From NCBI RefSeq assembly GCF_014643175.1, contig NZ_BMJH01000002.1, positions 434,001-498,000 on the forward strand: 64,000 nt of DNA. The letters are read 5' to 3'. The notes below the pieces were generated by a model. That model saw nothing but the letters and a program-made list of their open reading frames with translations. It did no database searches and had not been told where the DNA came from. The position numbers were made by a program, and so were the translations under genes. Shown one piece after another: positions 25,111 to 33,900 of the stretch; the stretch's first letter is position 1, and every line of letters begins with the position of its first letter. This stretch comes from Hoyosella rhizosphaerae (GTDB lineage: Bacteria > Actinomycetota > Actinomycetes > Mycobacteriales > Mycobacteriaceae).

Positions 25111-25710
25111 TTAGAACGTGCTAAGCAGGGTGTAGCGATACCACGGACCGCTTAAATGCACCGTGGTCATCCGCCCATCGCGGTCCGGAACTCCACCGGG
25201 GGCGTACAACCAACCGCGTTCCGTGGTGAACATCCCCGTGCGGAGGTCGACAAAGTACACAGTACCGTCGGAAAAAGCGTAGGCGCTGCTGATCTCGAAA
25301 CGTCCAATCTTGAAATTGTACAAGGCAGGCGGCCCAGGAGCAGTCAGAAGTTCCTGGGCGACCTCCTCGAACTCCGGACGGGCGTCCTCGAACTCCGGAC
25401 GAACGAGGAGGACCAGCGCCAGTCCTGCCACCGTGACGAGCGGCCAGGCGAGCATCCACCAGGCAAAGCGGCGGCGCCGCACTAGGACCACGATCGCCCC
25501 GACCAGCCATGCCAACCCGGCGAACATCAGCAGCAGGATGCCAATCCCGGCGGTCAAATACCACTCGGTGCCGGACGGCCACCAGTGCCCCCACGCCAGC
25601 ACCAGCAACACCAGTCCTGTGCCAGACGCGGCAGCGGCAACACTAAAGGTGGCTGTGCGCAGCAGCGTTCCTGGCGCTCGTTTCTGATCACTCTTGGCGG
25701 GCTCTCTCAC
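25111..25710 (-). CDS. Membrane protein of unknown function
   Basis: A 199-residue protein with three hydrophobic helices (about residues 20-42, 51-76 and 85-104), then a soluble C-terminal half containing YNFKIGRFEISSAYAFSDGT and VYFVDLRTGMFTTERGW, which may be an extracytoplasmic β-rich domain. A short internal duplication, RPEFEDARPEFEEVA, is encoded by an imperfect direct repeat near 25373-25405. Start GTG 25710 has only a weak SD. I do not recognise a family. Coding-like composition and length argue for a real gene. Confidence 0.6.
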   Translation of the reverse strand: MREPAKSDQKRAPGTLLRTATFSVAAAASGTGLVLLVLAWGHWWPSGTEWYLTAGIGILLLMFAGLAWLVGAIVVLVRRRRFAWWMLAWPLVTVAGLALVLLVRPEFEDARPEFEEVAQELLTAPGPPALYNFKIGRFEISSAYAFSDGTVYFVDLRTGMFTTERGWLYAPGGVPDRDGRMTTVHLSGPWYRYTLLSTF

Positions 25711-27014
25711 GGACCCACTCTAGCTGTGACTCATCATAAATGAGGGGACGGTCCGAGGGGGACTCGGAGGCCTGTATTCAGCCCTTCGGCGAAGCTCACC
25801 TGGCTTCGATGAACGCTTCTACCTGCGGTCGAGAGGACTAGCTCGTGGAGCGATCGTCAGCCTGCATCATGGTCTCGTTACCTCTACCGCTCTGTATATG
25901 CGGGACTACCTACAGCAGCAGTCACGTAAGCCAAGCTGGGAACCAGTGTCAGAATCGGAGCTATTGCAGACAGGCGCACCAGGATGAATAAGCACCAGAG
26001 TCAGAAGGAATAGGCGCAGTCTTGCGACGGGCGGGGCGTGGCTGCGGGATGATCAGGCCGGGCTCCACCCAACCGCGCTCGCGAGCGGTGCTGCCGCTAC
26101 TGCGGTTCTTCGTCCCAGAACGGGTGCTTGCCGCTGGTGTCGCACACCCAGGTGCGAGAATCGCCGTTGATGGCGGGGGTGTCGGTGAGCCAGAGGGGAG
26201 TCGCGACACGGGTCTCGCGCCTCGAATGGGCTTTGATTGCCCGACAGGGCGACGCCTCACGTCCGAACTCCGGGAACACCCGCGTCAGCACACAAACTCA
26301 GCCTCATGCACCCTCACCTAGCCAAGGAAGTTACGGTTCCGGTCTATGAGTGCAACTGCTTCGGTTCAGAATCTTGTTGAACCCACTGTTCTAGTTGACT
26401 TTTCTCGGGTCCTGGTGTGGATTACGGGCGTATTGAAGTCACCCATCGGTATCCAGTTCTCGATGCATGCTGAACGCCAGTCAGGTGAGGTAGACGTGCT
26501 CCGCCACAACCTTGAAGTCAAGGCACGGGGGAGCCTAACCTCCCGGGGAAGCTATTTGCGGCGGGGATGTCGGTAGGCCCCTCTAATCGGCGGTTTCACG
26601 CACACTTCGAAGGCCTTCCGGTAAGCAAGTCCTGCCAGAGCCCTTAGCTAACGATCACAGGTCCGGACTTCGAAAGCCCAGCCGAAATAACCGCGAAAGT
26701 TTCAAACTCCCATCTCAATAACTAGGGCGCTTTATATCGCCCCACCATTCCCGCACTGTACGACGCCGTGGTGACGGTTCTCGGGAAGTGCTTGCCTCCT
26801 GATCTATTGATGCGGTAAACGGAGGCCCTGTGGTGCCAGCGGCTAGGGCACGCACGTTAGCTGTGGGTGCATCCACGGTGCGAAGCCTCGGTACTTCAGT
26901 AGCCGCTGCGAGCTCTGCCCGCGGGATGCGCGGCGTACGTGCGAATATTGCACCCAGATGTAACCGAAACGCGGCGGTCGCATGTGGATTGAACGAACGA
27001 AATGAGCACAGCGA
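25711..27014. other. Gene-poor region with possible remnants
   Basis: 1.3 kb without a convincing complete gene. Three open stretches look faintly protein-like: 25772-25987 plus (ends LHHGLVTSTALYMRDYLQQQ then a short tail), 26097-26291 minus (contains WLTDTPAINGDSRTWVCDTS) and 26346-26576 plus (VDFSRVLVWITGVLKSPIGI, recalling short actinobacterial proteins of unknown function). Only the third has a plausible ATG; none has a named domain. Most likely fragments of lost genes. Confidence 0.4.
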
Positions 27015-27048
27015 AAAGGCCCGCTGCGCAATCGCGCAGCGGGCCTTT
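27015..27048 (-). terminator. Strong terminator of the GAPDH gene
   Basis: AAAGGCCCGCTGCGC (27015-27029) pairs perfectly with 27034-27048 over the loop AATC. Read on the minus strand it is followed by TTTTCGCT, a rho-independent terminator 16 bases after the GAPDH stop. Confidence 0.9.
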
Positions 27049-27063
27049 GCTTTGAGCCTGGTG

Positions 27064-28500
27064 TTACACCTGCGGGAAGTGTGGGTACAGCACACCGGTG
27101 ATGTGCTGCACAACCCTCACGACCTGGCAGGAGTAGCCGAATTCGTTGTCGTACCAGAGGTAAACGACAGCGTGGTTGCCTTGGACGATGGTCGCTTCAG
27201 CATCGACTACGCACGCTGCGCGTGAGCCGACGAAGTCTGTCGACACTGTTTCGGTGGATGCAATGAAGTCGATCTGGCGCTGCATCGGAGACTTCAGTGA
27301 CACGGTGCGCAGGTGGTCAACGAGGTCGTCCCGGTTGGTTTCACCGTCGAGAGTGAGGTTGAGCATCGCCATCGAGACGTCTGGGGTGGGAACGCGGATG
27401 GATGATCCGGTTACACGCCCGGTCAATTCGGGGAGTGCCTTTGCGACAGCAGAAGCGGCGCCGGTTTCGGTGAGAACCATGTTGAGCGGCGCTGACCGGC
27501 CGCGACGATCACCCTTGTGGTAGTTGTCGAGGAGGTTCTGGTCGTTGGTGAAGGAGTGAACCGTTTCGACGTGGCAGTATTCGACGCCGTATTTGTCGTT
27601 CACTGCTTTGAGAACGGGAACGATGGCATTGGTGGTACAGCTTGCACACGACAGGATGTTGTCATCTGCCGACAGGGTTTCGTGGTTTACGCCGTGAACG
27701 ATGTTCTTGACGTCGCCTTTGCCTGGGGCTGTGAGAACGACCTTGTCGATACCCGGCCGGAGATGCTGTGAGAGACCTTCGCGGTCCCGCCACTTACCGG
27801 TGTTGTCGATCAGTACGGCGTTGTTGATTCCGTACTCGGTGTAGTCGATGGAGGTGGGATCGCCGCTGTAAATAATCTTGATGGGATTGCCGTTGGCGAT
27901 GATCGTTTCGTTTTCTAGATCGACATGGATCGTGCCGTTGAATAGGCCGTGAACGGAGTCGCGGCGGAGCAACGAAGCACGCTTCATCAGGTCGTTGTCA
28001 CCACCGCGGCGAACGACTACGGCGCGCAGGCGCAGCCCGTTTCCGGAGCCGGTCTTTTCAATGAGCAGGCGGGCAAGGAGTCGACCGATGCGGCCGAAGC
28101 CGTACAGAACTACATCGCGGGGAGGGTTGCGGTCTTCGTCGCCGTTGGCGATTGCGCCCTTAACTGCCTCGCGAGTGAAATCCTCGACTGATAGACCCCG
28201 ATTGTCATGCTTGTATGCAATCGCGAGGTACCCGATGTCGATTCGGGAAGGGGTGAGGTCAAGTTCGGAGATCGTCTTGAGGATCGGGTAGCTATCCTCG
28301 ATCTTCAATTCTTCCTTTTCGATTTGGCGAACGAACCGATGTGCTTTGAGGATGCCCACAGCGGACTTGTTCACCAACGAACGGCTGTGCACAAGAATTG
28401 TCACATCGTGCTGTCGGTACAGCTGTCCGATAATCGGGATCATCGCCTCGGCGAGCTCTTCTCGGCGCTTCCATGCAGTGAACGCGTCCCCAGTCACCAA
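27064..28500 (-). CDS. Glyceraldehyde-3-phosphate dehydrogenase, long (GapB-type)
   Basis: A 478-residue GAPDH with an N-terminal extension of about 128 helical residues before the NAD(P) motif GFGRIGR (134-140). The catalytic cysteine is C288 in SCASCTTN, where the usual form is SNASCTTN. The C-terminal WYDNEFGYSCQVV is canonical. The long form resembles GapB (GapX) of C. glutamicum, which works in gluconeogenesis and prefers NADP. GTG 28500 follows AAGGAG at 7 bases. The gene is monocistronic, with a strong terminator. Cofactor preference is inferred from homology of layout. Confidence 0.9.
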   Translation of the reverse strand: MVTGDAFTAWKRREELAEAMIPIIGQLYRQHDVTILVHSRSLVNKSAVGILKAHRFVRQIEKEELKIEDSYPILKTISELDLTPSRIDIGYLAIAYKHDNRGLSVEDFTREAVKGAIANGDEDRNPPRDVVLYGFGRIGRLLARLLIEKTGSGNGLRLRAVVVRRGGDNDLMKRASLLRRDSVHGLFNGTIHVDLENETIIANGNPIKIIYSGDPTSIDYTEYGINNAVLIDNTGKWRDREGLSQHLRPGIDKVVLTAPGKGDVKNIVHGVNHETLSADDNILSCASCTTNAIVPVLKAVNDKYGVEYCHVETVHSFTNDQNLLDNYHKGDRRGRSAPLNMVLTETGAASAVAKALPELTGRVTGSSIRVPTPDVSMAMLNLTLDGETNRDDLVDHLRTVSLKSPMQRQIDFIASTETVSTDFVGSRAACVVDAEATIVQGNHAVVYLWYDNEFGYSCQVVRVVQHITGVLYPHFPQV

Positions 28501-28854
28501 CCGGCTCCTTCATTGTTCGCCATCTTCGAACTCGTCGGCGCGCGATTCTAGTCCTGGTGACGTACGATCCGTGTCGCCGACGAACCGCCCCCACATTGGG
28601 GGTATCTTCTCGCACTTTACGCCACAAGGCGCCGTAGGTGAGAAACGGGTGCGTACGTGCGCTTGTTCTGGGTAAAAACTTAGCGGTTGTTGATGTGTGC
28701 ACTGCAAATGTCGCGATGGTGGTGGCCTGGCCTGATGGTGTTGCACACAAGGTCCAGTGAAAATTTGTCGTGTATGAGGTATTGCGAGACAACTCACATC
28801 GCACTATTGTTCGAACATATGAACGAATAGTGGCGGCGAGAGGGTGTGGTTGGG
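28501..28854. other. Divergent spacer between GAPDH and a VOC gene
   Basis: 354 bases without a gene. It holds a short hairpin CCCCC-ACATT-GGGGG (28588-28602), read on the minus strand as ATACCCCC..., and the imperfect palindrome at 28802-28832. Promoters for both flanking genes must lie here. Confidence 0.5.
28802..28832. promoter_or_regulatory. Palindrome with SOS-box-like core
   Basis: CACTATT (28802-28808) and GTTC (28809-28812) pair with GAAC (28821-28824) and AATAGTG (28826-28832). The core TCGAACATATGAACGA (28811-28826) resembles the actinobacterial LexA box, with two mismatches in the right half. It lies 22 bases before the VOC start. Confidence 0.4.
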
Positions 28855-29349
28855 ATGTCAGGTTCAAACGGTTCGGAAAACTCGGGTGCGTCAGCAGACG
28901 CGACGGTGCGGAAGTACCCGCGGATTACTCCGTACCTCACAGTGGACGGCGCGGATGCGGCGATTGCCTACTATCGGGACGTATTCGGCGCTGAGGAACA
29001 CATGCGCTTGGTGGGCCCAGGTGGCCTGGTGCTCCATGTCGAACTACGCATCGCCGACGGTGCCATCATGCTTGCCGATGAGAACCCTGAATGGGGGACT
29101 CAGGGACCCAAGGCGCTCGGCGGCACAGCTGTGACGCTTGCGATCTCAGTTGACGATGTCGACGAGACGGTAGCGCGCGCAGTGGAGAAAGGTGCGACTG
29201 TAGCGATGCCGGTAAGCGACCAATTCTATGGTGACCGCGTGGGCATCGTTGAAGACCCATTCGGTCACCTATGGCATATCGCTACGCCAGTTGAACAGTT
29301 GTCTGACGAGGAAATGAGACGACGCTTTGACGATTTGTTCACGGAGTAG
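28855..29349 (+). CDS. VOC-family (glyoxalase/PhnB-like) protein
   Basis: A single-domain vicinal-oxygen-chelate protein of 164 residues. YLTVDGADAAIAYYRDVFGA is the βαβ start and DPFGHLWHIAT the second half; RITPYL at the front is typical of PhnB-like members. They bind a metal or act as resistance or isomerase enzymes; the substrate is not predictable. ATG 28855 is preferred over GTG 28846 since GAGAGGG lies 10 bases upstream. A palindrome in the promoter suggests regulation. Confidence 0.82.
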   Translation: MSGSNGSENSGASADATVRKYPRITPYLTVDGADAAIAYYRDVFGAEEHMRLVGPGGLVLHVELRIADGAIMLADENPEWGTQGPKALGGTAVTLAISVDDVDETVARAVEKGATVAMPVSDQFYGDRVGIVEDPFGHLWHIATPVEQLSDEEMRRRFDDLFTE

Positions 29350-29367
29350 GCGGCGCACTACAGAAAG

Positions 29368-30105
29368 TCAGTTGGTCAGGTGCCCGCGACGTGTGAAGCG
29401 TTGTACTGCGTAGGCGCCACACATGGAGAAGGCGAATACAGCGGTAATTGTCGCTGCGAACTGCCACGAGAAGATGTCGGTGCCAAACGCACCGACAGCG
29501 ACGAAGCCCAGCATGCCAGGCAAAATCCCAATGCTCGTGGCCAGAACGTAGCCCAGTACCGGTATTCCGGCGACTCCCGACGAGTAATTCACCAACCAGA
29601 AGGGAAGCAACGGCACCAATCGGACCGTCAGCACTGCGGTGAACCCGCGGCGGTTGAGGAAAGTTACCGCACGTAAAGCAGGTTGCTTGCCGTAGTGCAG
29701 CAGCGCATCAGCACCGAGAGTGCGACCACCGTAGTAGGCAATGAGTGCGGCCACAATTGCGGACGGGACTGCGATTAGTGCTCCACCAACAAACCCGTAC
29801 AACAAGCCAGCGGTAACTGCTAAGGCGCTCGATGGCACCGGTGTCAAAGTTAAACCAACGAATATCGCGATAAACAACACCAGTCCGAGTGGACCTGCGG
29901 ACTCGGCAAACGCGCGGATTTCAGACGGCCCCGGCACATCAAGCATGAGTACGGCCAGGACCGCGAGCACCAGTGCGAATCCCAATGCGAGTGGGCGCCA
30001 CAGCGGACCACCGCGAGAACTATCGGCCGCATCCGCAGTCGGCTGAACCCGCGTTGCTTCGCAGGTCGGCGCGGCACTGGTTGACGCGGCACTGGGATTG
30101 ATCAC
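29368..30105 (-). CDS. TVP38/TMEM64-family membrane protein
   Basis: A 245-residue member of the DedA/VTT superfamily. After a polar N-terminus (about 35 residues) come helices near 37-55, 71-90 and 98-120. The family motif is around VPSAIVAALIAYYGGRTLG and FTAVLTVRLVPLLPFWLVNY, followed by GVAGIPVLGYVLATSIGILPG. VTT proteins are implicated in lipid scrambling or flipping across the membrane. Start GTG 30105 has a weak SD. It is convergent with the VOC gene with only 18 bases between stops. Confidence 0.88.
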   Translation of the reverse strand: MINPSAASTSAAPTCEATRVQPTADAADSSRGGPLWRPLALGFALVLAVLAVLMLDVPGPSEIRAFAESAGPLGLVLFIAIFVGLTLTPVPSSALAVTAGLLYGFVGGALIAVPSAIVAALIAYYGGRTLGADALLHYGKQPALRAVTFLNRRGFTAVLTVRLVPLLPFWLVNYSSGVAGIPVLGYVLATSIGILPGMLGFVAVGAFGTDIFSWQFAATITAVFAFSMCGAYAVQRFTRRGHLTN

Positions 30106-30139
30106 GCTTCAAGGGTGCCAGGAAAGCCGCGAGACAGCA

Positions 30140-30961
30140 CTACCTAGCAGCAGTGATGTTACAAACCTGACACTGCGGACACACAAAGACCAGCCGGTCG
30201 TCCGCATTCGGCACCGTTGACGATTCGTAGCCTTTCGCGCCGATAATTCGGCGTTCAACAACGGTGCCGCAGCGCCGACATGGCTTCCGGTCCCGCCCAT
30301 AGACCCACAGTTGTTGCCCAGCGCGCAGATTTCCCGTCGTGCACCGCATTGAGCGATTCTTATTCGCCACTAACATGCGAGCCGCCAGATCCACCACCGA
30401 CGAAACATTCACGCTCCGCACCGGGGTCACTGGATCGATTCCCCGTAGGAAACACACTTCACTTCGATACACATTGCCCACTCCGGCGAGAATTGACTGG
30501 TCGAGTAGGGCGACTCCAATGGGAACATCGGCGGCCTCCGACATGCGCCGTACCGCCTCGGCCGCATCCCAATCCGGTCCGAGAATGTCCGGCCCCAACT
30601 TGTCTGTCACCGCGTCGACACCAGCAAAAGGGATGATCCGCACAAAACCCAGCGAGAAACCAATCGCTTGCCACGCGTCATTTTCAAGAACCACTCGGGC
30701 TTGCCACGCGGGCTTACGCCAGCGCGCCTGTTTCGGATAGGTGTGCCATGTGCCTTCCATTTTTAGATGTGAATGAATCACATGGTCGCCGACTTGGATA
30801 AACAGGTGCTTTCCGTAAGGCCATACACGATCAACGCGCGATCCACTGAAATTGACAGTGGCGTAGCGTGGCACCCGAAACTCGCAGCGTGTGAGCACTT
30901 CGCCCTCAAGTGCGGCGCGGAGCGCGGTGGCTGTCCTAAACACTGTGTCGCCCTCAGGCAT
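30140..30961 (-). CDS. nei2: Endonuclease VIII-like DNA glycosylase Nei2
   Basis: A 273-residue Fpg/Nei-family base-excision enzyme that removes oxidised pyrimidines and cleaves abasic sites. The N-terminus PEGDTV carries the catalytic Pro and Glu after Met removal; the helix-two-turn-helix region is QSILAGVGNVYRSEV. The C-terminal zinc finger is CRRC...CPQC. ATG 30961 sits 3 bases after the lhr stop, with GGAGG at the end of lhr as its SD, so the two are cotranscribed. The lhr-nei pair also exists in M. tuberculosis (Rv3296-Rv3297). Confidence 0.92.
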   Translation of the reverse strand: MPEGDTVFRTATALRAALEGEVLTRCEFRVPRYATVNFSGSRVDRVWPYGKHLFIQVGDHVIHSHLKMEGTWHTYPKQARWRKPAWQARVVLENDAWQAIGFSLGFVRIIPFAGVDAVTDKLGPDILGPDWDAAEAVRRMSEAADVPIGVALLDQSILAGVGNVYRSEVCFLRGIDPVTPVRSVNVSSVVDLAARMLVANKNRSMRCTTGNLRAGQQLWVYGRDRKPCRRCGTVVERRIIGAKGYESSTVPNADDRLVFVCPQCQVCNITAAR

Positions 30962-30964
30962 CCG

Positions 30965-33900
30965 TCACCTCCAAATCCGGAACCCTCGCGGCACTGATGT
31001 AAAGCCATTCTCCTTCAAAGCCCGCACGAAAAACCCCACAGCGCCGTCGCTGCGTTCAGCTTCCACCGCGCCGACGCCGTTTATTGATTCGATCAGTAGC
31101 TTGTCCAGCGCACCACGCTGTACGTAGTTCACTACCGCGCGAACCGCATGGTCGAGCGCCACCGGGTCGTCGCCAAAGACCAATACTGTTTTTCCTCCGC
31201 GCTCGATGTAGGCCACTAGTTCGCCGTCGACGACTACTACTAGCGCGCCGGCCTTTCTGCCTGCCCGGTGCCCACCCGCCGGACCGTCGGGCCAAGGCAA
31301 TGCCGCGCCGTAAGGGTTAGCGGGGTCCACTGCCGCAAGGACTACTCCTACGCCGTCGGCGGGGCGTTCGTTGACCTCGCGAAGGCGATCCACCACTGTG
31401 GAGGTTGAAAACTGTGCAGCACCAAGTGAAGTCACGAAGTATCCGCGGCGGCACACCCCACGGTCCTCGAGCTCGCGGAAGACCTTATATAGCAATGTAA
31501 AGCTCACGTCGTGGGTGCGCTCGGCGGCGAAAACATTCTTTGTGACAATGCCGTACCGTTCGATCAGTTGCTCACACAACGCATGCGCCCGCACGGTGAC
31601 GTCATCTTGCGGACGCGGCAAGAGCGACCAGCGACCCGCCACCGTTGGGGGACCTGAACGAGTGGGCAGCGAGGCGCGGGGGAGTCGAGCAGCGCGAAAG
31701 GTTCGCGCGCGAGGCGGAGGTTGTCGCGTTCGATGTGTTGGTGATCCAGTGCGTCCACCCGTGGTGAGCCGGGCACGCACTGGGGCAAACGTATCGTTTG
31801 TCACGCTCCCCGCCCATACAAGTTCCCACAGCGCGTCGATGATGTCGCCGTCGGTGAGCGCAGAACCGATACCCGCAGAACTGATACCTGGAGAGTTGCT
31901 CTCGCGGTGGCTGCGCATCACCGCATCGGCGAGATCGCGGAAAAAGAACCCACCACCGTTGCTCAGCACAGTTTCGATGCGATAAGCGGTGTCTGAAAGG
32001 TCCTCGGTGATGGGGGCGGCTAACGTGAGCGGGGCAGTGTCTGCGAGGTGTAGGGCTACCCAGCCATCCTTTTTGGACAAGGAACCAGCGCCGGACCACA
32101 CGACTTCGCCGGACGTTGTCAGTTCATCAAGCATCGCCGGGGAATAGTCGGCAACACGAGGGGCGAAGATCAGCGGCTCGAGTGCGGAAGCGGGGAGTGG
32201 TAGCCCGGCGATGTGGTCGATCGCGGTGAGGACTCCGTCTATTCCGCGCGAGGTTGTGCTCCCGATGTTGTGCCATGTGGGCAAAAACCTCACGAGTGCA
32301 GTGGTGTTGACTGGTTCGATCGCGTTCCGCACCGCAGCAAGCGATTTGCGCCGTAGGACTGAAAGGACGCCGGTGTCGCACCACTCGGTTCCTGAGTCGG
32401 TTGCATGGTCGGGGCGAAACTCGCCTTCGATGACGCGGCGGTCGGTGACGAGTTTCCTCAGCACAGCTGTAATCAGGCCTATGGGTAGTGCGTAGTGCTC
32501 GGCTACTTCGGCGGCGGTGAACGGTCCGCGTGAGCGCGCGTAGCGTGCGACGATGTCGGTGAGGGCGTCGGGGACTTCTTCTAAGTGGGCGCTCGGAACA
32601 CCGACGGGTAGTGGTGCCGCGAATGCGTCCCTCATACGGCCGGCGTCTTCCACGACAATCCACCACAACTTGTTCGCGAACGTCACCGCTATAGCACGGT
32701 TTTGTTTCTGTAGCGAAGCTAGCCAGTCTTTGTGATTACCTTCGGTGCGCTCGGCGACGTCGGCGGGTGTGAGTGGGCCGATGGTGCGCAGCATGTCCAC
32801 TAATTGTTCGTCTGTTACGGCTTTGCGGTTCAGCCACTGAAGGTGCGCCTGGTAGTCAGCGATGACGGTCGAGTCCAGAATGTCGCGCATTTCGAGACGA
32901 CCGAGAAGTTCGGCGAGCAACGCGGTGTCCAGGGATAGTGCAGCAGCTTTCCGTTCGGCGAGCGGAGAGTCGCTTTCGTAGACAAATGCGCCGGTGTAGC
33001 CGAACAGTGCTGACACCGCAAAAGGGGATGGTGAGGAAGTCTCAGTTTCGACAATCCGGATGTTGCGGTGGTTGAGTTTCCGCAGTAGTTGAGCGAGCCC
33101 GGGAACGTCGTACACGTCCTGGAGGCATTCTCGGACAGCTTCGAGGACGATAGGAAAAGTGGGGTAGTTGCGAGCGACGTCGAGTAGCTGCGCTGACCGT
33201 TGGCGTTGCAGCCACAACGGTGATCGTTTGCCTGGGTCACGGCGGGGGAGCAACAAGGCGCGCGCTGCACATTCTCGAAACCTCGCGGCGAACAGTGACG
33301 AGTTTCCTACTTCGGCAGTGACGAGGGCATCTATCTCATCCGGATCGAAAAGGAACAGGTCCGCGCCAGGCGGGTCCGCGTCGGTGTCCGGTAGTCGGAC
33401 GATGATGGCGTCGTCGGTGGTGACGGCTGCACCGTCTACCCCGTACCGTTCGCGCACGCGGGCGGAGATTGCCAGGGCCCATGGTGCATGGACGGGCAGT
33501 CCGTAAGGGGAGTGCAGAATGACGCGCCAGTCGCCGAGTTCGTCACGAAACCTTTCGCACAGCAACGTGGTGTCGGTGGGCACAACTTGAGTAGCTTCGC
33601 GTTGTGACGTGATGAAGGCAATCGTGTTGTTGGCGGCATTGGCATCGAGGCCGCTGTCTGTGAGTCGTTGCAGCGCACCGGCTTCGTCTACAGCGATTTC
33701 ACGAACGAACGCGCCCAGTGCCGCCCCGAGTTCGGATGGGCGGCCGAGGTTGTCACCAATCCAAAATGGGAGTCGTCCGAACTGTCCGGGAGCGGGAGTG
33801 ACCAGCACCCGGTCGTGGGTGATGTCTTCGATTCGCCAACTTGTTGCTCCGAGCGCGAACACGTCGCCTACGCGAGATTCGTAGACCATTTCTTCGTCGA

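Noticed and set aside
24679-25155. 158-residue plus-strand frame in the gene-poor region
   Set aside because: No SD, no motif, and a minus-strand frame of similar length overlaps it.
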